Shown in pieces: positions 43,733 to 52,293 of a DNA stretch of 64,000 nt. The notes under the pieces are model-generated. The model was not told where the DNA came from, did not search any database, and was given only the letters and a program-made list of their open reading frames with translations. This DNA is from Corynebacterium ulceribovis DSM 45146 (GTDB lineage Bacteria > Actinomycetota > Actinomycetes > Mycobacteriales > Mycobacteriaceae): assembly GCF_000372445.1 (NCBI RefSeq), contig NZ_AQUY01000002.1:27561-91560 (forward strand). The letters run 5' to 3'. Position 1 is the stretch's first letter; each line of letters begins with the position of its first letter. Both the position numbers and the translations under genes were made by a program.

Positions 43733-45361
43733 GTGACTTCCAATCGACGCCCCTCAGCCGCTCATGGCCCACGTGGTCGTGGGCCCGGCCGACGTCGTCG
43801 CAGCAGCGATGCTTCGGCCGACCGTACCTTCCGGCCGAATCCTGCCGCAGAACAATCCCGCGACTCAAGCCGCGAACCAGAACCTGCCGAGACAGTACTT
43901 ATTACTGACGCCACACATCCCACCGATGTCACCGGCGCGGACACTGCCGCCACCAAGCCATCGAAGGTAACGAAGACCTCCGAAGCGAAGACGGCCGACA
44001 CTCCGCGCCCCAAGAGCCGCTGGGCTGAGTTCCTCCCGACCGCAGGCTGGACCGCCGCGATTCTCGGCATTCTTGTCGTATTAATAGCCATCACTACGCT
44101 CCTGCTCTCCGGCGCGGGTTACGGCACAATCCCAGCGGCCATCGGCACCACGTGGATGCTGGCACATCTGGCGCCCCTGGTTATTGACGGCACGGTCCTT
44201 GGGATGGTTCCCGGTCTGCCTGCCATGGGCGTGGTTGCTTTGGTGGCGGTGATGGTTCGCCGCGCCGTGAAGAAGCCGGTGTCGATTCAGGATGTGGGCG
44301 CGTTGGCGGCGGGCACTATCGGCGTGCCGCTGCTCATCACCTGCGCCGCCTGGTTGATGCTGTGGGACGCGTCAAAGGTGTATGCCATTGAACCGCCGGC
44401 GTTGTGGCGGGCGTTGTTGACCACCGCGCTGGTGCATGCGCTCGGTTTCCTCTTCGGTCTTGGTCAAACGTTATGGCGGGGCATGTCGCGCCATTACGGG
44501 CTGCCAGATGAGCTCATTGATGCGTCGCGGTTGGCAGGTCGTTGGTTAGCGACCTTGTCCGCTGCGGGGTTGCTTGTGTTGCTGGTGATGCTCGCGCTGC
44601 GCTGGGGCACCGTTCAGCAGGCCTTTGAAATTGCGCCGTCGGCGGGCGGCAAGGTCGCGCTGATGCTGCTGAATATTCTGTATCTGCCGAATGCGATTGT
44701 GGCGTCGGTTTCGGTGCTGTTGGGCGGCGACGCTTTCGTTGGGGTTGCGTCGGCCTCTTTGTTCGCGCTGACCCCTGGCACGTTGCCGCCGATGCCACTG
44801 CTGGCGGCGCTGCCGACGGGCACTCTTAATCCGTGGTTTGCCGCGTTGCTGGTGGTTCCGGCGGCGTTGGCAGTGTGGGTGACGCTGCGCCATTTCCGCG
44901 ACGGGTCGGATTCCCCGCTCATTGAGGTCGGCGGCGCGACGGTGCTGGCAGCGTTGGGGGCGGCGCTCGCGTCGGCGACGTTAGGTGGCGAGCTCGGCTT
45001 GTATGGCTGGTCCGGCACCACGTGGTGGCTGGTCGGCGGCCTCGCGGGGCTGTGGTTGTCCGTTATTGGGACGTGCGTAGTGATGCTTGCGGTGTGGCGT
45101 GGGTATTTTGCGCTTGTTGACGACGAGGCTCCCGTTCCGGCTGACGAGGCTGCGACGTCGTCTCCAGCTGCGGCAACCGCACCGGCGGCGGCAGCAGCCG
45201 CCGCCGGGGAAGACGACATTGACCACGACGTTGACGACGACATTATTGATGACGGCGAAATCGTTGACGAACAATACGATGACGAAGACGTAGAACCCGA
45301 CGACGAGACTGACGACGAAGAAGAGGACTACGCTGGGGAGCACGTCAACGAGGAGGAGTAA
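43733..45361 (+). CDS. PerM-like (DUF6350) membrane protein with acidic tail
   Basis: This 542-residue protein has a polar, Arg-rich N-terminus of about 105 residues, eight to ten hydrophobic helices (about 108-475) and a highly acidic C-terminal tail after an alanine-rich linker. Its place immediately before the pur genes matches M. tuberculosis perM (Rv0955), which is linked to cell division and persistence. The GTG at 43733 is the best upstream start but lacks a Shine-Dalgarno; a later start within the polar region is possible. The DJ-1 family gene begins 4 bp after its stop. Confidence 0.72.
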   Translation: MTSNRRPSAAHGPRGRGPGRRRRSSDASADRTFRPNPAAEQSRDSSREPEPAETVLITDATHPTDVTGADTAATKPSKVTKTSEAKTADTPRPKSRWAEFLPTAGWTAAILGILVVLIAITTLLLSGAGYGTIPAAIGTTWMLAHLAPLVIDGTVLGMVPGLPAMGVVALVAVMVRRAVKKPVSIQDVGALAAGTIGVPLLITCAAWLMLWDASKVYAIEPPALWRALLTTALVHALGFLFGLGQTLWRGMSRHYGLPDELIDASRLAGRWLATLSAAGLLVLLVMLALRWGTVQQAFEIAPSAGGKVALMLLNILYLPNAIVASVSVLLGGDAFVGVASASLFALTPGTLPPMPLLAALPTGTLNPWFAALLVVPAALAVWVTLRHFRDGSDSPLIEVGGATVLAALGAALASATLGGELGLYGWSGTTWWLVGGLAGLWLSVIGTCVVMLAVWRGYFALVDDEAPVPADEAATSSPAAATAPAAAAAAAGEDDIDHDVDDDIIDDGEIVDEQYDDEDVEPDDETDDEEEDYAGEHVNEEE

Positions 45362-45365
45362 CCCC

Positions 45366-46070
45366 ATGACTTCTGTGCTCATGGCCCTATCGGCCGCATC
45401 CCATTGGACCCTATCGGACGGTACGAAACACCCAACCGGGTTTTGGGCGGAAGAGTTCCTCGTGCCCTACGGCATTTTCCGTGATGCCGGCTACGACATC
45501 ACCATTGCCACACCCGGCGCCGTGCCACCCACAGTCGATGACATTAGCTTGGGTCCCGGTGGGCTCGTGCCACCCTGGACCGCAAAGAAGTATCGGGAAG
45601 AGCTGGCACACCTAGCGCCAGTTCTGGATGTGCCCGCAGACCTTCATAATATAAAGGCCTCCGAATACGACCTGATTTTCTTCCCCGGCGGCCACGGGCC
45701 GATGGAAGATCTCGCCGTCGACCCGGCAGTAGGGGAGCTCCTCAATGCTCGGTTGCGGTCCGATAAACCACTTGCGTTGCTCTGCCACGCACCGGCTGTG
45801 CTGCTGGCTACCGTCAATAAGCAGGGGCAGTCACCATTTGCCGGCCGTAAGGTCACCGCACTGTCGAACCGGGAGGAACTGCTCAATTCCTTTGCCAAGA
45901 AGGCGCCGTGGTTGTTGGAGGAGCGGCTGGTGCAGATGGGTGTGGACTATTCGAAGGGGAAAATCCCGCTGACGCCGCATGTTGTGCAGGACTGCAATTT
46001 GTTCACGGGGCAGAATCCGCAGTCGTCGAAGAAGTTAGCCGAAACGCTCGTGGAAAACCTCGGGCGGTAG
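45366..46070 (+). CDS. DJ-1/PfpI family protein (Hsp31/glyoxalase III type)
   Basis: This 234-residue class I glutamine amidotransferase-like protein has the nucleophile elbow LLCHAPAVLL with Cys140-His141, and the acidic residue in FPGGHGPMEDL. The early HPTGFWAEEF segment is the Hsp31/glyoxalase III signature. Roles in the family are methylglyoxal detoxification or protein repair. GGAGGAG near the perM stop serves as its Shine-Dalgarno. It is inserted between the perM-like gene and purN, which adjoin each other more closely in mycobacteria. Its stop codon forms part of the purN -10 box. Confidence 0.85.
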   Translation: MTSVLMALSAASHWTLSDGTKHPTGFWAEEFLVPYGIFRDAGYDITIATPGAVPPTVDDISLGPGGLVPPWTAKKYREELAHLAPVLDVPADLHNIKASEYDLIFFPGGHGPMEDLAVDPAVGELLNARLRSDKPLALLCHAPAVLLATVNKQGQSPFAGRKVTALSNREELLNSFAKKAPWLLEERLVQMGVDYSKGKIPLTPHVVQDCNLFTGQNPQSSKKLAETLVENLGR

Positions 46071-46073
46071 ACT
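46068..46073 (+). promoter_or_regulatory. -10 box TAGACT for leaderless purN
   Basis: TAGACT ends 7 nt before the purN GTG, and its first three bases are the stop codon of the preceding gene. Confidence 0.5.
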
Positions 46074-46080
46074 TGGACAG

Positions 46081-46701
46081 GTGACATACCAACGGACTGA
46101 AAACGCCGATAAGCCACTGCGGGTCGTTGTCCTGGCCTCTGGCCAAGGCAGCTTGCTGCAGGCGCTGCTCGACAACCTCGATTCCGCGGCGGTGGACATT
46201 ATCGCCGTCGGTTCCGATAAACAGTGCCCAGCCATCGAACGGGCCGAAGCTGCCGGCCGCACCGCCTTCGTGGTGCCCTTCGATGCTGCCGACCGCCCAG
46301 CCTGGAACCGCGCCCTTGCCGCTGCGGTGGCCCAGCATAACCCCGACCTTGTGGTCAGCGCAGGGTTTATGCGCATCCTCGCGCCGGAGTTTTTGAACGA
46401 ATTCCCGCAGCGTGTCATTAATACCCACCCGGCGCTGTTGCCATCTTTCCCTGGCGCGCACGCGGTCCGCGATGCGATGGCGCATGGCGTGAAAGTCACC
46501 GGCTCCACCATCCACGTTGTCGACACCGGGGTGGACACCGGACCTATCTTGGCGCAGGAAGCTGTGGTCGTGGAAAACGACGACGATGAAGACTCCCTGC
46601 ACGAGCGCATTAAGATTGTGGAGCGACGGCTCCTCGCAGACGTGTTGACCACCATTTCCCGAACCGGGTTTTCCATCAGCGGACGAAAGGCATCTTTGTA
46701 A
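46081..46701 (+). CDS. purN: Phosphoribosylglycinamide formyltransferase
   Basis: This 206-residue enzyme transfers a formyl group from 10-formyl-tetrahydrofolate to GAR in purine synthesis. The N-terminal [16 protein letters not shown] binds substrate, and the catalytic Asn-His-Asp set lies in [17 protein letters not shown] and [14 protein letters not shown]. The start is GTG at 46081, directly after a TAGACT -10 box with no leader. Its stop overlaps the purH ATG by one base. The one-carbon donor links it with the glycine cleavage and thyA-folA genes in the same window. Confidence 0.94.
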   Translation: MTYQRTENADKPLRVVVLASGQGSLLQALLDNLDSAAVDIIAVGSDKQCPAIERAEAAGRTAFVVPFDAADRPAWNRALAAAVAQHNPDLVVSAGFMRILAPEFLNEFPQRVINTHPALLPSFPGAHAVRDAMAHGVKVTGSTIHVVDTGVDTGPILAQEAVVVENDDDEDSLHERIKIVERRLLADVLTTISRTGFSISGRKASL

Positions 46702-48293
46702 TGAGCGACCACAAGGCGATTAAACGAGCACTCATCAGCGTGTATGACAAGTCCGGGCTAGAAGACCTCGCCCGCGGCCTGGCGGAAGCTGGTGTAGAAA
46801 TCGTGTCGACCGGTTCGACCGCCCAGCGCATCGCCGATGCCGGCGTCGACGTCATTCGCGTGGAAGAACTCACCGGCTTCCCAGAATGTTTGGAAGGCCG
46901 CGTGAAAACCCTGCACCCACGCGTGCACGCCGGCATCTTGGCCGACACCCGCAAGGACGACCACCTCAAGCAGCTCGACGACCTCGGCGTTGAACCATTC
47001 CAGCTGGTCGTGGTGAACCTGTACCCATTCACCGAGACCGTCGCATCCGGCGCTGACTTCGACGCCTGCGTGGAGCAGATTGATATCGGCGGTCCGTCGA
47101 TGGTGCGCGCCGCGGCAAAGAACCACCCTTCCGTGGCCATTGTGGTTGACCCTGAGCGTTATGACGAAGTGGTCGCCGCCGCCAAGGGCGACGGCTTCAG
47201 CCGTCAGGAACGCACCGCTCTGGCAGTCGACGCCTTCCGCCACACGGCTTCCTACGATGTGGCCGTGGCAACCTGGATGGGCGCACAAGCAGAAGGCGCC
47301 GAAAACGGTGCAGGCGCTGGCAGCGACGGTCTGGTTGACTGGACCGGCATGGCTGTGGAGAAGAAGCAGACCCTGCGCTATGGCGAAAACCCACACCAGG
47401 CAGCGGCGCTGTACACCGACGCGAAAGCCGGTGGCCTGGCTAATGCTCAGCAGTTCCACGGCAAGGAAATGAGCTACAACAACTACGCGGACTCCGATGC
47501 CGCCTGGCGCGCCGCGTGGGACCACGAGCGTCCATGCGTGGCAATTATTAAGCACGCAAACCCATGTGGCATCGCAGTGTCCGACGAATCCATCGCGGCG
47601 GCCCACCGCGCCGCCCACGCCTGCGACCCAGTGTCCGCTTTCGGTGGCGTTATTGCCGTCAACCGCGAAGTGTCCGTGGAGATGGCTAAGCAGGTTGCGG
47701 AAGTGTTCACCGAAGTGATTGTCGCGCCGGGCTACGAGGACGGTGCGATTGACGTGCTGTCGCAGAAGAAGAACATTCGTATTCTGCAGGCCGATGTGCC
47801 AGTGCGTGAAGGCTTGGAGTCCAAGCAGATTTCCGGTGGCGTGCTGGTTCAGGAACGCGACACCTTGCAGGCAGAGGGCGACCAGGCTGCGAACTGGAAG
47901 CTGGTTGCTGGTGAAGCGGCTTCCGAGGAAGTCCTGAAGGACCTGCAGTTTGCGTGGAATGCAGTGCGTTCGGTCAAGTCCAATGCCATCCTGATTGCTG
48001 CTGATGGCGCGACCGTCGGTGTCGGCATGGGGCAGGTCAACCGCGTGGACTCGGCGAAGCTGGCGGTGCAGCGGGCGAACTCGCTGGCCGGTGACGAAGA
48101 GCGTGCCCGTGGCGCAGTTGCTGCCTCTGATGCGTTCTTCCCATTTGCGGATGGTTTTGAGGTGCTGGCGAAGGCTGGCGTGACTGCGGTTGTGCAGCCA
48201 GGCGGTTCCATCCGCGACGAAGAGGTCATTGCCGCTGCGGAAGCAGCTGGTGTGACGATGTACACCACCGGTGCGCGCCACTTCGCGCACTAA
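46701..48293 (+). CDS. purH: Bifunctional AICAR formyltransferase/IMP cyclohydrolase
   Basis: This 530-residue enzyme does the last two steps to IMP. The N-terminal MGS-like cyclohydrolase domain (about residues 1-150) begins [18 protein letters not shown] and includes GGRVKTLHP-like [13 protein letters not shown]. The C-terminal formyltransferase domain has the [10 protein letters not shown] motif with catalytic Lys-His and ends [14 protein letters not shown]. Length and order are standard. It overlaps purN by one base and is co-transcribed with it. A 9-bp stem follows the gene. Confidence 0.95.
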   Translation: MSDHKAIKRALISVYDKSGLEDLARGLAEAGVEIVSTGSTAQRIADAGVDVIRVEELTGFPECLEGRVKTLHPRVHAGILADTRKDDHLKQLDDLGVEPFQLVVVNLYPFTETVASGADFDACVEQIDIGGPSMVRAAAKNHPSVAIVVDPERYDEVVAAAKGDGFSRQERTALAVDAFRHTASYDVAVATWMGAQAEGAENGAGAGSDGLVDWTGMAVEKKQTLRYGENPHQAAALYTDAKAGGLANAQQFHGKEMSYNNYADSDAAWRAAWDHERPCVAIIKHANPCGIAVSDESIAAAHRAAHACDPVSAFGGVIAVNREVSVEMAKQVAEVFTEVIVAPGYEDGAIDVLSQKKNIRILQADVPVREGLESKQISGGVLVQERDTLQAEGDQAANWKLVAGEAASEEVLKDLQFAWNAVRSVKSNAILIAADGATVGVGMGQVNRVDSAKLAVQRANSLAGDEERARGAVAASDAFFPFADGFEVLAKAGVTAVVQPGGSIRDEEVIAAAEAAGVTMYTTGARHFAH

Positions 48294-48300
48294 TTTCACT

Positions 48301-48336
48301 GCTGCGCAGTGGCCGCTACGGCGGTAGCTGCGCAGC
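48301..48336 (+). terminator. Hairpin between purH and the deo regulator gene
   Basis: GCTGCGCAG pairs with CTGCGCAGC, with a smaller inner stem. There is no T run, so termination may be partial. Confidence 0.45.
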
Positions 48337-48368
48337 ACTTGAACCCGCTCCGGAAAGGAGCACTTGAC

Positions 48369-49319
48369 ATGTTGGATGCCCGTGATGCCCAGGCCATTGA
48401 TGCGGCAAAGCTCTACTACCTGCAAGAACTCAGCCAAGCTGAAGTTGCTAAAGAGCTCGGAGTATCACGGCCCACTGTGTCGAAATTGCTGACCCACGCG
48501 CTGGAGCGGGGCTACGTCACCATTACGCTGACCGACCCGCGGGAAAGCGCCGATGAGATTGTTGGCAAGCTATGCGCTACCTATGGGCTGAATTCCGCCC
48601 GGGTGGTGCGGCCCGCGACGATGGATGATGCCGAGTTGGTGCAGCAGCTGGGCAACGCGGGCGCTGCCGTGGTGGAAGAGCTAGTTGACGATGGCATGTC
48701 CCTAGGTGTGTCCTGGGGCGAGACCATGTTGTCCATGGCGGAACATCTGCGGCAAACGTCAAAAAGCGGAGTGACCATTGTGCAGCTCAAGGGCGGGCAT
48801 TCGCACAGTCAGCGCAGTACTAATGACTTGTCCACGCTGACGAAGGTGGCGCGGGCGTTTAATGCCGACACGAAGGTGCTGCCACTGCCGGTGATTTTGG
48901 ATTCTGCGCAGGCGAAGGAGCTGGTGGTGCGGGACCGGCATATCGCGCAGATGCTCGCGGCCGGTGCGAATGTGGACGTGGCGGTGTTCACTGTGGGGGA
49001 TGTGCACCGGGAGAGTTTGCTGCTGAACCTCGGGTATCTCGAGGAGACGGAGATTGATTTTCTGCTGGATAGTGCGGTGGGGGATGCCTGTTCGCGGTTT
49101 TATACCGTCGACGGGAAGGTGGCGGCGCCGGAGATTGATGCCCGCACGGTGGGGATTTCGCTGCCGGATTTGGCGAAACGGCCGGTGCGGATTTGCATTG
49201 CGGGCGGTACAAAGAAGGTAGCGGCCATTGCGGTTGCCCTGCGGATGGGCTTGGTGACGGATTTAGTTATCGATCATCATACGGCGGAGCGGGTGCTGCA
49301 GTGGCAATCGTCACAATGA
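48369..49319 (+). CDS. deoR: SorC/DeoR-type sugar-binding transcriptional regulator
   Basis: This 316-residue protein has an N-terminal helix-turn-helix (LSQAEVAKELGVSRPTVSKLL, residues about 19-39). A SorC-type sugar-phosphate-binding domain follows, with SLGVSWGETM and CIAGGTKKVAAIAVALRMGL. The best-known relative is B. subtilis DeoR, which represses dra-nupC-pdp and is released by deoxyribose-5-phosphate. AAAGGAG precedes the ATG. The gene directly precedes deoD. The operator shared by the deoD and deoA promoters is its likely target; this is inference from position and sequence. Confidence 0.83.
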   Translation: MLDARDAQAIDAAKLYYLQELSQAEVAKELGVSRPTVSKLLTHALERGYVTITLTDPRESADEIVGKLCATYGLNSARVVRPATMDDAELVQQLGNAGAAVVEELVDDGMSLGVSWGETMLSMAEHLRQTSKSGVTIVQLKGGHSHSQRSTNDLSTLTKVARAFNADTKVLPLPVILDSAQAKELVVRDRHIAQMLAAGANVDVAVFTVGDVHRESLLLNLGYLEETEIDFLLDSAVGDACSRFYTVDGKVAAPEIDARTVGISLPDLAKRPVRICIAGGTKKVAAIAVALRMGLVTDLVIDHHTAERVLQWQSSQ

Positions 49320-49320
49320 T

Positions 49321-49371
49321 AGAACAATTGTAAAATTGGATATTGACATATGTTCTGTGTGAGCCTATCGT
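49321..49371 (+). promoter_or_regulatory. deoD operon promoter with bipartite operator
   Basis: AGAACA (49321-49326) and TGTTCT (49351-49356) form an inverted pair whose starts are 30 bp apart. TTGACA (49344-49349) and TATCGT (49366-49371) form the promoter. The block matches 19535-19570 upstream of deoA at 28 of 36 positions. Confidence 0.65.
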
Positions 49372-49436
49372 TAAAGGTGACTTAGTAAGGCACCTGGTCA
49401 GTGCACTTCGGACCCACACCACTGATAGGAAAGAAC

Positions 49437-50153
49437 ATGTCCGACCAGAGCACCCCACACATCAACCCACGCGGCGTCGACATTGCAGAAACCGTCTTGA
49501 TGCCCGGCGACCCACTTCGTGCCAAGTACATCGCAGAGACCTACCTGGACGACCTGGTCCAGTTCAACGAGGTCCGCAACATGCTCGGCTACACCGGCAC
49601 CTACAAAGGCCACCCAGTGTCCGTCATGGGTTCCGGCATGGGTATGCCATCGATTGGTATCTACAGCTGGGAGTTGATGAACAAGTTCGGCGCGAAGAAA
49701 ATCATTCGCGTCGGCTCCATTGGTTCGCTGCAGAAGGACGTTGACCTGTATGAAGTCATCGTCGCAGCGTCGGCTTCCACCGACTCGAACTACCTGAGCC
49801 AGTACAACATTCCAGGCCTGTGGGCACCGACCGCCTCCTGGAAGCTGCTGCGCGCCGCCGTTGAAGAAGCCGAACGCCAGGGCGTGACTGTGCATGTCGG
49901 TAACGTTCTGAGCTCCGACATTTTCTACAACGCCGACGAGACCGTCAACGCTCGCTGGGCAAAGATGGGCGTCCTCGGTGTCGAAATGGAATCGGCCGCG
50001 CTCTATGCCAACGCCGCCCAGGCCGGCATTGATGCCTTGGGTATTTTCACTGTCTCTGACAACATTTTCGCAGGTACTTCCGCCAGCTCCGAGGAACGCC
50101 AGACCGCGTTCACCCAGATGATGGAAATCGCCCTGCCGCTCGCAGGAATCTAA
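49437..50153 (+). CDS. deoD: Purine-nucleoside phosphorylase (DeoD type)
   Basis: This 238-residue hexameric-type phosphorylase splits purine (deoxy)nucleosides into base and (deoxy)ribose-1-phosphate. Motifs: LMPGDPLRAKYIAE, SVMGSGMGMPSIGIY for the phosphate, VGSIGSL, and GVLGVEMESAALYA for the ribose; the catalytic Asp lies in VSDNIF. The ATG at 49437 has AGGAAAG immediately upstream. It is the first gene of deoD-MFS-deoC-mutase, downstream of the operator. Confidence 0.94.
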   Translation: MSDQSTPHINPRGVDIAETVLMPGDPLRAKYIAETYLDDLVQFNEVRNMLGYTGTYKGHPVSVMGSGMGMPSIGIYSWELMNKFGAKKIIRVGSIGSLQKDVDLYEVIVAASASTDSNYLSQYNIPGLWAPTASWKLLRAAVEEAERQGVTVHVGNVLSSDIFYNADETVNARWAKMGVLGVEMESAALYANAAQAGIDALGIFTVSDNIFAGTSASSEERQTAFTQMMEIALPLAGI

Positions 50154-50157
50154 CGCC

Positions 50158-51588
50158 ATGACCAACTCAACCGGCGACACTAAGCTCGCAAAAGCAACGG
50201 CCGCTGCCACCGACCCAAAGGTAGCTGTGCCTATCTTGCTGTTCACCTTCGTGTTCAGCCTGATTATGGACAACGGTTTCAAGACCATGACCATGCCAAT
50301 GGCCGCCGGTCTGGGAATCTCCGACAACACCGCCAGCCTGCAGGCCTCCCTAGCTGGTGTCATCATCGGCATCGGCGCGGTGGTCTACGCCGCGCTCGCG
50401 GACTCCATTTCCATCCGCAAACTGTTGCTGGTCGGCATCGGCCTGACCGCACTCGGCTCGATTATCGGCTTCATCTTTTCCTCTTCGTGGCCGATGGTGC
50501 TGGCTGGCCGCTTGATTATGACCGCTGGTCTGGCCGCTGCGGAAACCCTGTACGTCATTTATGTGACCAAGCACCTGGGTGAAAAAGACCAGAAGAAATA
50601 CCTGGGCTTTTCGACGGCCGCTTTCCAAGCTGGCTTGCTCTTCGGTGCTCTGACCTCGGGCTTTGTCTCCACCTACATTTCGTGGACCGCAATGTTCCTC
50701 ATCCCACTGTTCCTGATTTTGACGGTGCCCGTCATTATCAAGACTGTGCCGGAGGACGAAGCTGTCGAAGCACACCTGGACATCTACGGTCTGCTGCTGA
50801 TTTCGGTGTTCGCGACCTGCTTGATTCTGTACATCCAGGCGTTTAACTGGATTTGGCTCATCCCGACGGTCATCGGTGTGGTGCTGTTCGCCATGCACGT
50901 CCGTGGTTCCAGCCGCGCGCTGGTCAAACCAGAATTCTTCACCAACGGCCGCTATGTGTGGGCCATTGTGCTGGTGTTCATTGTCTACTCGACGCAGCTG
51001 GGTTTCATTATCTTCTTGCCATACGCCGCCCAGGACCTGCATGGTCTGTCCGGCGATAAGACAGCGCTGTTGATGGTTCCTGGTTATGTCTGCGCGATTT
51101 TGGTCGGGGTGTTCTCCGGCAAGATCGGTGAGTACTTGTCCTCGCGCACCACGATCCGCCTGGCGCTGCTGATGATTTCCGGTTCCCTGGCAATGGCCGC
51201 CTTCTTCGTGGAAACCAACATCGCCACCTTGATTGTTGCGATTATCTTCTTCGCATCTGGCTTTGCGCTGCTCTACGCGCCGCTGGTCAATACCGCGCTG
51301 CAGAATATTCCGGCTGCCAAGTCCGGCATTGCGATTGGTTTCTACAACTTGACCATCAACATCGCCATCCCACTGGGCATTGCTTACACCGCAAAGTTCA
51401 TGGATATGGGCACCCGCTTCTTGGGCAGTGTCTCGGTATCCACTACTGAGCAAGGTGAGCTGTACACCACGGTGCTGTGGATTCTCTTCGGCATCTCCCT
51501 GGTCGGCGCCATCATCTACGTCCTCGCAGACCGCGCGATGCTCGCTACCGAACAGAAGCAGGGCGTACCTGCTGAAATCCCGGTCTAA
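50158..51588 (+). CDS. MFS transporter, probably for nucleosides
   Basis: This 476-residue major facilitator has 12-14 hydrophobic helices of the DHA2-like layout, with the motif-A-type loop ALADSISIRKLLLVG after helix 2. It starts 4 bp after the deoD stop and lies within the deo operon. Nucleoside or deoxyribose transport is therefore the obvious inference, although this subfamily is otherwise mostly known for drug efflux. The window also has a CNT importer at 18 kb, so this carrier could serve purine nucleosides or export bases. Confidence 0.82.
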   Translation: MTNSTGDTKLAKATAAATDPKVAVPILLFTFVFSLIMDNGFKTMTMPMAAGLGISDNTASLQASLAGVIIGIGAVVYAALADSISIRKLLLVGIGLTALGSIIGFIFSSSWPMVLAGRLIMTAGLAAAETLYVIYVTKHLGEKDQKKYLGFSTAAFQAGLLFGALTSGFVSTYISWTAMFLIPLFLILTVPVIIKTVPEDEAVEAHLDIYGLLLISVFATCLILYIQAFNWIWLIPTVIGVVLFAMHVRGSSRALVKPEFFTNGRYVWAIVLVFIVYSTQLGFIIFLPYAAQDLHGLSGDKTALLMVPGYVCAILVGVFSGKIGEYLSSRTTIRLALLMISGSLAMAAFFVETNIATLIVAIIFFASGFALLYAPLVNTALQNIPAAKSGIAIGFYNLTINIAIPLGIAYTAKFMDMGTRFLGSVSVSTTEQGELYTTVLWILFGISLVGAIIYVLADRAMLATEQKQGVPAEIPV

Positions 51589-51639
51589 CTCTTCTCCTTT
51601 TCTTCTACTCCTTCTTTCTTCCCGTAAAGGATGATTTCC

Positions 51640-52293
51640 ATGATTACTCGCGCTGAGCTTGCCCAGATGATTGACCACACGCTGCTGAAGCCAGAATCCA
51701 CCGCCGACGATGTCGCCGCGCTGGTCACTGAGGCCGCTGACCTGGGCACCTACTCCATCTGCATTTCCCCATCCCAGCTACCAGTTGAGGTCCCCGAAGG
51801 CCTGCACATCGCCACCGTCGTCGGTTTCCCATCCGGCGCCGTCAAGGCCAACATCAAGGCCGCCGAGGCCGCCCAGGCCGTTGCCGATGGTGCCGAGGAA
51901 GTCGACATGGTCATCAACATTGCGTTGGCTAAGCAGGGGCTTTTCGACGAATTGAAGGAGGAGATCGCAGCCGTGCGTGCCGCGGTCCCAGCTCCAGGCA
52001 TCTTGAAGGTCATCATCGAGTCGGCTGCATTGACCGACGAAGAGATTGTCGCTGCCTGTGAAGCATCCGAAGCCGCTGGCGCGGACTTTGTGAAGACCTC
52101 CACTGGCTTCCACCCAGCTGGTGGTGCCTCCACGCACGCCGTGGCTTTGATGCGCAAGACGGTCGGCGACCGCCTTGGCGTGAAGGCCTCCGGTGGTATC
52201 CGTACCGCCGCTGATGCGCAGGCGATGGTTGATGCGGGTGCGTCCCGCCTGGGTCTGTCCGCTTCGCGGAGCATTCTCGAGGAGATGAAGTAA
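51640..52293 (+). CDS. deoC: Deoxyribose-phosphate aldolase
   Basis: This 217-residue TIM-barrel aldolase splits 2-deoxyribose-5-phosphate into acetaldehyde and glyceraldehyde-3-phosphate. The Schiff-base lysine is Lys152 in [13 protein letters not shown], with the second lysine Lys182 in [11 protein letters not shown] prefer the ATG at 51640, nine bases after AAAGG, over the in-frame ATG at 51631, which abuts that AAAGG. A pyrimidine-rich stretch (CTTCTCC type) fills the 50 bp before it. The mutase gene begins directly at the base after its stop. Confidence 0.94.
   Translation: MITRAELAQMIDHTLLKPESTADDVAALVTEAADLGTYSICISPSQLPVEVPEGLHIATVVGFPSGAVKANIKAAEAAQAVADGAEEVDMVINIALAKQGLFDELKEEIAAVRAAVPAPGILKVIIESAALTDEEIVAACEASEAAGADFVKTSTGFHPAGGASTHAVALMRKTVGDRLGVKASGGIRTAADAQAMVDAGASRLGLSASRSILEEMK

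Noticed and set aside
48363-48369. TTGACA just before the deo regulator start as a -35 box
   Set aside because: It overlaps the space between Shine-Dalgarno and ATG, has no -10 in place and lacks the AGAACA/TGTTCT half-sites.
46758-48437. 559-codon open frame antisense to purH
   Set aside because: Shadow of purH with a His/Gly/Val-rich composition and no start signal.
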